Assembly (NCBI GenBank): GCA_019242435.1
Contig: JAFAVN010000069.1
Coordinates: 1-6,784 of the forward strand
Reading direction: 5' to 3'
DNA from: Verrucomicrobiota bacterium
GTDB lineage: Bacteria; Verrucomicrobiota; Verrucomicrobiia; Chthoniobacterales; JAFAMB01
Length of the DNA: 6,784 nucleotides
Part shown: positions 1 to 4,604 of the stretch, piece after piece
Layout of the letters: the number at the start of each line of letters is the position of its first letter
How positions within the stretch are numbered: position 1 is the stretch's first letter
The notes under the pieces: generated by a model
Told to the model about the DNA's origin: nothing
What the model saw: the letters and a program-made list of their open reading frames with translations, nothing else
Databases searched by the model: none
Made by a program: the position numbers and the translations under genes

Positions 1-261
1 GTATGCGGTCGGCAGTGAGGTATGCTCCTTAGTAAAAAAAACTCCCGCCGGAAACATGTTCATGATGGACACTCAATCAGAAATCAACGCCGCTAGGCTC
101 GACCGGCTGACATAAGGCCGAATACTGGACACTAAGCGTTTTGGCCTTGACGCGGAACAAACCTGGGCGTTCTTTTCGGCGTCGCTCAGAGGCCTTGACT
201 AAGGCATTCTTCTGACCCCCGCGACACGGAGGTTCCTGGAGCCTGAGAAATCCCGAAGCAG
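1..261. other. Left-edge stretch without an intact gene; holds a short MFS-like N-terminal fragment
   Basis: No convincing intact gene is visible. A 17-residue reading frame at 62-115 begins ATG ATG and reads MMDTQSEINAARLDRLT before TAA. The segment INAARLDRL resembles the extreme N-terminus of some MFS transporters (typically 'ARLDRLP...'), so it may be a start fragment of a lost transporter gene; this is recalled family knowledge and weak. Its first 21 bases match 18 of 21 bases at 2067-2087, also in gene-free sequence. Two TTGAC(G/T) -35-like hexamers occur near 146 and 195, but neither has a good -10 box at the right spacing, so no promoter is called. Confidence 0.3.
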
Positions 262-300
262 GTCGTTAGGCGACGATCAATCTAAACTGCGGGAGGAAAT
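262..300 (+). repeat. Leader repeat, copy A (upstream of first SnoaL-like gene)
   Basis: This stretch runs from GTCGTT through CTAAACTGCGGGAGGAAA and is a diverged copy of 1325-1360, the leader of the Cache gene. The most conserved portion is CTAAACT(G/C)CGGGAGGAAA, which contains the Shine-Dalgarno core GGGAGG at 291-296, 11 bases before the ATG at 308. A shared leader in front of two unrelated protein families points to duplication and reshuffling of gene-leader units. Confidence 0.65.
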
Positions 301-307
301 CAAAACC

Positions 308-724
308 ATGAACGCCATTGAAGTTGTAAAGCATTATATCGACGCCTGGAACCGTCACGATGCCGGTGCGATCCTCGCGCTCTTTGTGGAAGGGGGCACC
401 TACAGTAATCCCGTCGCGGGCCAGGGCCTTAGCGGCGACGCCATCGCGAGCTTCGCAAAAGCGGTGTTTACGGCTTACCCGGATCTGTCTTTTGAGATCG
501 TCAGCATCGGCGATACCGGTGGGGGCTTAATCGCCACCCAGTGGCTGGGGAGCGCTACGAACGCTGGCCCGTTAGCCGACGGCAGCCCACCGACAGGTCG
601 CTCTGTTACTCTACCGGGCGCGAGCTTCACTCAAGTGGAGGGTGACAAGATTCGCTCCGAGCAGGCCTACCATGACAGACAGACGATTGATGAGCAATTG
701 GGGCTCAAAGCCGCTAAGGGTTGA
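308..724 (+). CDS. SnoaL-like / ester cyclase family protein, copy 1
   Basis: The 138-residue protein has the size and wording of the SnoaL-like polyketide cyclase/ester cyclase branch of the NTF2-like superfamily, small cone-shaped alpha+beta barrels that are usually cytoplasmic. Visible hallmarks are the N-terminal helix with DAWNRHD (residues 13-19), the central TAYPDLSFEI strand (about 55-64), the G-P-x3-DG-x-PP-x-GR stretch (about 87-98) and the closing PGASFTQVEGDKI and D-R-Q-T-x3-EQLGL segments. Members can be aldol cyclases, hydrolases or of unknown activity, so no reaction can be assigned. It has no signal peptide. The start is supported by GGGAGG at 291-296. It is about 58% identical by hand count to the protein at 911-1321. 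Directly downstream lies the stub of a Cache gene, so an SnoaL-Cache operon probably stood here. Confidence 0.88.
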   Translation: MNAIEVVKHYIDAWNRHDAGAILALFVEGGTYSNPVAGQGLSGDAIASFAKAVFTAYPDLSFEIVSIGDTGGGLIATQWLGSATNAGPLADGSPPTGRSVTLPGASFTQVEGDKIRSEQAYHDRQTIDEQLGLKAAKG

Positions 725-730
725 ACCCGC

Positions 731-830
731 GAGAGGAAATACGAAAATCCGCTCAGTAGTAGCTCTAGTAGGGCTGACAATCAGCTTCGCTTTGCCAACA
801 GTCGCTCAACAAACAGCCACATCGGCCTAG
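731..830 (+). pseudogene. Remnant of a secreted Cache-domain gene: leader and signal peptide only
   Basis: Starting seven bases after the first SnoaL-like stop codon, this stretch has a Shine-Dalgarno-like GAGAGG (731-736) and then the frame TKIRSVVALVGLTISFALPT (741-800), ending VAQQTATSA and TAG at 828-830. It aligns residue for residue with the leader and signal peptide of the Cache protein at 1362 (MKICSVTALVGLAISFALPA). The codon aligned with its ATG is ACG (741-743), so the start codon has been lost. Similarity fades just after the predicted signal-peptidase region, and nothing of the Cache domain follows. I read it as the eroded partner of the first SnoaL-like gene. In principle an ATG at 642, inside the SnoaL-like gene and in this frame, could drive it, but that looks fortuitous. 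Confidence 0.72.
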
Positions 831-910
831 TAACGTTGCCGAATTACATCGACCGCTTTGGCCATCAAATTCTCTTTCTGCAAAACAAACCTCCGAACCC
901 CACCTAATAT

Positions 911-1321
911 ATGAATGCTCTCGAAGTCGTACACCGCTCCTTCGATGCCTGGAACAGGCACGATGCCGATGCCCTCATCGCCCTATATGCTGAAGAGGCG
1001 ACCTACCATACTCCTCGCTTTGAACACCCTCTGAAGAGGAAAGCCCTCGCCGACTTTATCAAATCGGTGTTAACAGCTTATCCCGATGTGCGGTTTGATG
1101 TGATCACTAGCGGGGATACTGGAGGAGGCTTGGTCGCCACCCAATGGATGTTACACGCCACGCACACCGGTCCGTTCATGGACGGCACGCCGCCTAGCGG
1201 TCGCACCGTCTCCTATCCGGGGGCTACCTTCACTCAGGTTGATGGCGATAAAATCCGCTCGGACCACGTATACCTTGACCGGCAGACGGTGGCGGAGCAG
1301 TTGGGGTTAAAACCCAAGTAA
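911..1321 (+). CDS. SnoaL-like / ester cyclase family protein, copy 2
   Basis: This 136-residue paralogue of the 308-724 product aligns without gaps through its length. It keeps DAWNRHD (13-19), TAYPDV (about 55-60), GDTGGGLVATQW (about 68-79), the TGPFMDGTPPSGR block, the PGATFTQVDGDKIRS segment and the EQLGLK terminus. It differs mostly in the variable loop around residues 33-52. Conservation of the core with divergence elsewhere suggests both copies were kept under selection as proteins after duplication. As with copy 1, the NTF2-like fold is clear but the substrate is not. The ATG at 911 matches the start of copy 1, yet the bases before it (CCCACCTAATAT) contain no purine-rich ribosome-binding site, so expression may be weak or leaderless. 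The Cache gene at 1362 follows after a 40-base gap, suggesting cotranscription. Confidence 0.87.
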   Translation: MNALEVVHRSFDAWNRHDADALIALYAEEATYHTPRFEHPLKRKALADFIKSVLTAYPDVRFDVITSGDTGGGLVATQWMLHATHTGPFMDGTPPSGRTVSYPGATFTQVDGDKIRSDHVYLDRQTVAEQLGLKPK

Positions 1322-1324
1322 TAA

Positions 1325-1360
1325 GTCGTTCGGAGCGGCATCCTAAACTCCGGGAGGAAA
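1325..1360 (+). repeat. Leader repeat, copy B (upstream of Cache gene)
   Basis: This is the diverged counterpart of 262-300, sharing GTCGTT at its left end and CTAAACT(C)CGGGAGGAAA at its right end, with a small length difference between them. The Shine-Dalgarno core GGGAGG sits at 1352-1357, four bases before the ATG at 1362, against eleven bases in copy A. Confidence 0.65.
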
Positions 1361-1361
1361 A

Positions 1362-1784
1362 ATGAAAATCTGCTCGGTAACAGCCCTAGTAGGATTGGCA
1401 ATCAGCTTTGCTTTGCCGGCATTTGCCCAACAAAAAGACACGACCGGTCCGCCGGAGTCCGAACACACAAAACAAATCGTGGCGCTGGTGGAGAAAGCCG
1501 CGGCATTGATCGACAGTAAAGGAAAGTCCATCTTCCGCGAGTTCCGGAAGCCCGGCAGCGAGTGGCGAACCGTTGACACCTATTTATTCGTCGACGACTT
1601 AAAAGGAAATGTCCTGTTCAATGGCGGTTTCCCAGAACGAGAGGGGACCAATTCAAGTAGCAGAAAAGATTCCAATGGCAAGTTATACTGGGCGGAATTT
1701 GCGAAGGTGGTTCAGTCCAAAGGATCGGGGTGGGTCGACTACATGTTTTCCAAACCTGGGCAGAGCCAACCATCGCAGAAATAG
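1362..1784 (+). CDS. Secreted single-Cache-domain protein, cut short by an in-frame TAG
   Basis: The 140-residue product opens with a typical Sec signal peptide: M-K, hydrophobic residues 5-18, and a predicted cleavage AFA|QQ after residue 22. The mature part, helix EHTKQIVALVEKAAALIDSK followed by VDTYLFVDDLKGNVLFNGGFPEREG and KLYWAEFAKVVQSKGSGWVDYMFSKPG, matches the single Cache fold used in periplasmic and extracellular small-ligand sensing. There is no membrane helix or signalling output domain, so it would act as a free periplasmic binding or accessory protein. The family normally continues with ...QKWSYVKAVKIDG...; here the codon at the tryptophan position is TAG (1782-1784), and the remaining strand is encoded in the same frame to 1853. 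The protein is therefore truncated unless the stop is read through. A strong GGGAGG site supports the start. It follows the second SnoaL-like gene by 40 bases. Confidence 0.82.
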   Translation: MKICSVTALVGLAISFALPAFAQQKDTTGPPESEHTKQIVALVEKAAALIDSKGKSIFREFRKPGSEWRTVDTYLFVDDLKGNVLFNGGFPEREGTNSSSRKDSNGKLYWAEFAKVVQSKGSGWVDYMFSKPGQSQPSQK

Positions 1785-1853
1785 AGCTACGTAAAGGCGG
1801 TGAAGATCGATGGAACTGCTGGATTAATGGGTGCGGGCTTCTATTCACAATAA
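1785..1853 (+). pseudogene. In-frame C-terminal end of the Cache gene, stranded behind a TAG
   Basis: Reading on in the Cache frame after the TAG gives SYVKAVKIDGTAGLMGAGFY then SQ and TAA at 1851-1853. From family knowledge, SYVKAVKIDG...GAGFY is the expected last strand of single Cache domains of this type, so the segment belongs to the upstream gene. The restored protein would be 163 residues with one codon, probably TGG for tryptophan, replaced by TAG. A sequencing error would give the same picture. Confidence 0.72.
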
Positions 1854-2255
1854 CTCGTTGATTGATTGGCTACTTGCCAGCGAATGCGGGAATGAAGGCG
1901 AAATTGAAAAGCTCCCTCATTACCGCCGTCGTGCTCTTGCGCAGCCCTGGCTAATCCTGGCCCGCCACCTGGGCGCCTTGAGACGGGTTACTGTAAACGG
2001 AATTTGACGCCGCTGTCGCTCACGCAGCCCAACCGGACGGCCAGAGCGAGGCGCTCGACCGTTGTAATGATGTATGCTCAATCAGAATAACAGCCTGCCT
2101 GAGAGGCTTGACGTCATCCTGGGCTATAGCCGGTCAACAACCGCGCTTTGAGCTACTTGCAGCCCGAATAACAAGTATTATCAGAACCGCCAGTTTCAAT
2201 GCTCGACGCGGGAGACGCCGATGGTAAAGGACTCGCTGCGGCAAAGCTCGCCGGT
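1854..2255. other. Gene-free stretch between the Cache gene and the convergent unknown gene
   Basis: There is no intact gene. A 20-residue frame at 1892-1954 reads MKAKLKSSLITAVVLLRSPG before TAA and looks like a signal-peptide start (basic N-end, hydrophobic core); it could be the beginning of another lost secreted-protein gene. Bases 2067-2087 echo 62-82 (18 of 21 identical). A small perfect hairpin, GAGCG-AGG-CGCTC, lies at 2044-2056 between the converging genes but lacks a T tract, so a terminator role is only possible. Confidence 0.4.
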
Positions 2256-3017
2256 TTAAGGACCGTAAGAGTAACCCTCGACCACATCTTTCACCACGTC
2301 GAGGAACCCCCCCAAGGTCTTTGCAGCGGGAACAACGGACGGATCTTTCACAACTTTAAGGTAGTTTTGAACGACGCCCAATTTGGCGTTGATGAGCACG
2401 CGCTCTGAGGGAAGAGCGGATCCCAGCTTCTGGCGGAGCCAGTCGCAACGTTCTTCATACGTATAGCGAACACTAACACCGTAGCCATCCATGCCATCCC
2501 GAACCAATTCCGCAAGCGCCGGCCAGCTTGCAGGATTTCGACGCCGGACCTGTTCCATCATCCCGTACACCGTGCGCTCCAACGCGGGCTTTAAACCACG
2601 TCCGTTATCCATTATTTCTAGCAGGCTATCAGTTTGATTGACGACTTCGTCGACGAGATCGGTGTGCCCGAAAAGGTGACGGAGTTTACTGGAGAGCGCC
2701 AGCGGTTTAAGACCGCACTGTTTGAGAAAGCCTGCATTCCAATCTGGCATCGTGTGTAAGGACATTGAATTAAATAAAACATGGCCCGGCAGGCAATGCG
2801 CTGCCGCGGTTCTGCTCAAACGGCTTCCTCTACGATCTTGGTAGAAGGCACCTATAACACTCACCCGTTCCTGTCCCGAAAGCGCCTTCTGGAAAACCAT
2901 CACGCCGATCAAAGCGACCAACTCGGCGACTATTTCCAATCGATTTGTCTCATGGTCTGTGTCTGAGACGCGTCCAGGGGCGTAAAGGCCGGGAAGGCGC
3001 TGGCGGCTGGATGACAT
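2256..3017 (-). CDS. Hypothetical protein, 253 residues, no recognised family
   Basis: This is the longest clean frame on the minus strand, and its codon choice looks coding. I do not recognise the family. The protein appears soluble: no signal peptide and no clear membrane helix, though a short hydrophobic helix (AELVALIGVMVF, about residues 31-42) lies near the start. A basic, Arg-rich N-terminus (SSSRQRLPGLYAPGR) precedes it. The second half is rich in charged and amphipathic helical wording (LVDEVVNQTDSLLEIMDNGR, MEQVRRRNPASWPALAELVRDG, NAKLGVVQNYLKVVKD), suggesting an alpha-helical domain. The ATG at 3017 has only a weak GAG eight bases upstream; an internal start, such as the methionines near residues 85 and 89, is possible. 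It stands alone and converges on the SnoaL/Cache block. It could be the surviving part of a larger mobile or defence-type gene, but nothing visible proves that. Confidence 0.6.
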   Translation of the reverse strand: MSSSRQRLPGLYAPGRVSDTDHETNRLEIVAELVALIGVMVFQKALSGQERVSVIGAFYQDRRGSRLSRTAAAHCLPGHVLFNSMSLHTMPDWNAGFLKQCGLKPLALSSKLRHLFGHTDLVDEVVNQTDSLLEIMDNGRGLKPALERTVYGMMEQVRRRNPASWPALAELVRDGMDGYGVSVRYTYEERCDWLRQKLGSALPSERVLINAKLGVVQNYLKVVKDPSVVPAAKTLGGFLDVVKDVVEGYSYGP

Positions 3018-3445
3018 AGGTTACTCAAATGTAAAGAGGTGGATTTTACTTGTGGTGTGTTTACCCCGATTAAGGCGCCGGGGTTCCTTTGGCCCGCATC
3101 TGCGAGTAGTGCTTACTGAGTCTAACGAGGAGAACTGTCCGATCCCTCAGAAACCTTACTGAGGTGCGAAAAACTGCGCCATTTATGCGTGAAGCACTAT
3201 CACAAATCGAGACGGATAATACTAGGATATTTATTATATCTGGTCACCGTTTTGCCTCTACGTACCACATATCATGCGCGGCTATGGCTCGTTGTGAAAT
3301 CCCCCGAAAGAGGTAGGACTCGATACCTCCAAGGCAACCTCGTTACTCCCTCATATGACAGAGCCAATTTTGGGTCATATGCCGTCTGGCAGCGTTAAAG
3401 AGAAAAGCCGATTGTTGGGCCGAAGCAAAACAATCAGTCCATTCA
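3018..3445. other. Gene-free stretch upstream of the unknown minus-strand gene
   Basis: The only frame of any length (3189-3398, GTG start, no ribosome-binding site, 69 residues, Arg/Tyr/Leu-rich) resembles no family and is probably chance. A six-base inverted pair ACCCCG/CGGGGT at 3063-3068 and 3079-3084 could form a hairpin with a ten-base loop. An AT-rich patch (TATTTATTATATC, about 3227-3239) resembles -10 material without a matching -35. A longer inverted repeat at 3352-3381 is listed separately. Confidence 0.4.
3352..3381. repeat. Nested inverted repeat CATATGAC...GTCATATG
   Basis: CATATGAC (3352-3359) and GTCATATG (3374-3381) are perfect inverted copies separated by 14 bases. Within the spacer, CCAA-TT-TTGG (3364-3373) forms a second, inner palindrome on the same axis, offset by four bases on the left side. 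This two-level symmetry is what a dimeric regulator's operator or a small structured RNA could look like; no flanking gene makes either reading certain. Confidence 0.5.
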
Positions 3446-3461
3446 TAACATTTCAATGTTA
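3446..3461. repeat. Short palindrome TAACATT-TC-AATGTTA
   Basis: A seven-base perfect inverted repeat with a two-base centre. It overlaps the only possible ATG (3456-3458) of the short frame that follows, so if that frame were ever expressed the palindrome could act as an operator or mask the start. AT-rich palindromes of this size also arise by chance. Confidence 0.4.
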
Positions 3462-3623
3462 AACATTAGTTCAGCCACCAATACATTAGCCGACGATGAA
3501 GCGCCGGCATTCGTCGCCACTCAAAAAGACTTCAATAAGAGTCCAGAAGAGGAACGCATAAAACATCCGCATTTTTTGCAGGCAAGCTCATTGATAATCG
3601 GAAAACACCGTCATGGTTCCTGA
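3456..3623 (+). pseudogene. Short ORF (55 residues) carrying the HFLQASSLIIGK peptide, copy A
   Basis: The frame opens with ATG at 3456 and ends TGA at 3621-3623. Its C-terminal half contains SPEEERIKHPHFLQASSLII, which matches CPEKKARKVYHFLQASSVVI encoded at 4376-4435. Differences between the two DNA copies fall largely on synonymous positions (Phe TTT/TTC, Leu TTG/CTG, Gln CAG/CAA, Pro CCA/CCC, Glu GAA/GAG) or give conservative changes (Leu/Val, Ile/Val), the mark of an ancestrally translated sequence. No Shine-Dalgarno site precedes the ATG. I do not recognise the family. It is probably a fragment of a decayed gene; a real small protein cannot be excluded. Confidence 0.42.
3540..3616 (+). 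repeat. Diverged coding repeat, copy A (segment 1)
   Basis: Aligns without gaps to 4376-4452. The core 3570-3605 matches 4406-4441 at 30 of 36 bases, with GCAAGCTCA and ATCGGAAAA identical. The left part is less conserved. Confidence 0.6.
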
Positions 3624-4282
3624 CGCAACCCGAACTAGCGGTGTGCGTTTCTCTATCCAGTCGAACATTGAGATAGACGTCATCAGCTCAGCATTGCTAA
3701 CCGTCAGCCTTGGCGAGAGCGGAAGCTTCTGGAATGAAGCCACGGCTTGCGATGTCTAGCTCTACCCAGTGACAGGTCCGAAAACGAATTCCGGCCGCTC
3801 GGACAAAAACAGCGCTAGCTCAGGATTTCGAGTGTCTGTTAGCCAAGCTACCATGAAAACATTTCTTGGGTTTTTACTCGCTAATGCCATGCAGGCGATC
3901 GAGACAGGCTTTCGGGCATATTTTATCTTCAGTGAGAGGGACGCCCGAATCTTGGCAGCCGCATCCGGATTTCCTGCGCCGGAGACAGAGGACTTGCAAG
4001 ACAAGGGACCATGAGAAAACGCTAACGCGGTGAGCATTCGACGGAAGTTGAAGTTTCCGCAATGGCTTCTTACTGTCCGATTCCACTCGGTATGCATCCA
4101 GAGCTCATTGGTTTAAAGTTAGATGCAGATTTTCGAAAACGCCTTCACAGATAATATGCCAACCTTCTCATGAGACACCGTTTCGCCCATTTTTCGGTTT
4201 GCGGATTCACCGGCATCTCATCCTGATAGCAGATAGAAATGTGCATTTATGCTAGCGATTGCGTCTGTTCCGGTGAACATCC
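3624..4282. other. Gene-free stretch between the two repeat copies
   Basis: No frame here has a recognisable product. A plus-strand frame ending TGA at 4012-4014 includes an ATG at 3853 and would give a 53-residue peptide starting MKTFLGFLLANAMQAIETGF; it has a hydrophobic start but no ribosome-binding site. An overlapping minus-strand frame (3762-4097, 111 residues) is also without family resemblance. Both are treated as probable chance frames. The stretch contains segment 2 of repeat copy A (3763-3814). Confidence 0.4.
3763..3814 (+). repeat. Diverged repeat, copy A (segment 2)
   Basis: CTACCCA at its left end and AATTCCGGC...CGGA...AAAACAGCG at 3787-3814 recur in the same order at 4469-4508, with a 13-base insertion here after CTACCCA. 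Segment 2 follows segment 1 by about 150 bases in copy A but by only about 16 in copy B, so one copy has gained or lost sequence between them. Confidence 0.5.
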
Positions 4283-4483
4283 GTGCCCGGGGAGCCCTGC
4301 GCTCCCGCGAGTTCAAGCTCAAATCCGATCTATGCGTGGCGCCCATGGACCCAAAGATGGAACTCTTGTGTTAAGTGTCCCGAGAAGAAAGCCAGAAAAG
4401 TCTACCATTTCCTGCAAGCAAGCTCAGTGGTCATCGGAAAAAGACCGGCATCGCTTCTGAGCGGGTCGCTACCCAAACAATAA
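4283..4483 (+). pseudogene. Short ORF (66 residues) carrying the HFLQASSVVIGK peptide, copy B
   Basis: The frame is open from just after a TGA at 4274-4276 to TAA at 4481-4483, with only a GTG (4283) as possible start and no ribosome-binding site. It reads through WNSCVKCPEKKARKVYHFLQ followed by ASSVVIGK. The C-x2-C pair suggests a lost zinc knuckle; copy A has Asn and Ser at the matching positions. Similarity to copy A is at protein level with synonymous DNA changes. An overlapping frame (4239-4460) has an ATG but lacks this conservation, so it is not preferred. The family is unknown; probably a decayed gene. Confidence 0.4.
4376..4452 (+). repeat. Diverged coding repeat, copy B (segment 1)
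   Basis: Ungapped counterpart of 3540-3616; the best-conserved core is 4406-4441. The two copies lie about 840 bases apart in direct orientation. Confidence 0.6.
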
Positions 4484-4508
4484 TTCCGGCAGCCGGAACA
4501 AAACAGCG
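4469..4508 (+). repeat. Diverged repeat, copy B (segment 2)
   Basis: CTACCCA followed by AATTCCGGCAGCCGGAACAA and AACAGCG, matching 3763-3814 in order and orientation after a small deletion. Confidence 0.5.
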
Positions 4509-4592
4509 GATCTCGAAAATAGCTAAGTTTTAGTAGCTCCCAACCAAATCCATGCAGCTAACCTCACCAGTAACACTGCCTTGGACCACACC

Positions 4593-4596
4593 GAGG
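4593..4596 (+). promoter_or_regulatory. Ribosome-binding site deciding the glycosyltransferase start
   Basis: GAGG lies eight bases before the ATG at 4605. A longer reading from a TTG at 4581 would place this site inside the gene and adds eight residues (MDHTEVSS) that precede the normal first strand of the family, so the ATG at 4605 is preferred. Confidence 0.65.
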
Positions 4597-4604
4597 TATC
4601 ATCT

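Noticed and set aside
642..830. A 62-residue frame with an ATG inside the first SnoaL-like gene
   Set aside because: Its first two-thirds only shadow the SnoaL-like gene; the informative part is the Cache signal-peptide remnant, annotated as a pseudogene instead.
2101..2135. TTGACG followed by TATAGC as a promoter
   Set aside because: The spacing is only 11 bases, far from the usual 16-18.
2199..2408. Plus-strand frame starting MLDAGDADGKG
   Set aside because: It lies mostly antisense to the end of the 253-residue minus-strand gene, has no ribosome-binding site and resembles no family.
3290..3345. Possible tRNA-like T-arm around GGACTCGATACC
   Set aside because: It does not match the GTTCGA(A/T) T-loop, and no acceptor or anticodon stem could be paired around it.
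3189..3398. 69-residue GTG-start frame
   Set aside because: No ribosome-binding site, unusual composition and no resemblance to any family; likely chance.
3762..4097. 111-residue minus-strand frame and overlapping frames on both strands
   Set aside because: Mutually overlapping, no ribosome-binding sites, no family-like motifs, and overlapping the segment 2 repeat, which is better explained as DNA repeat.
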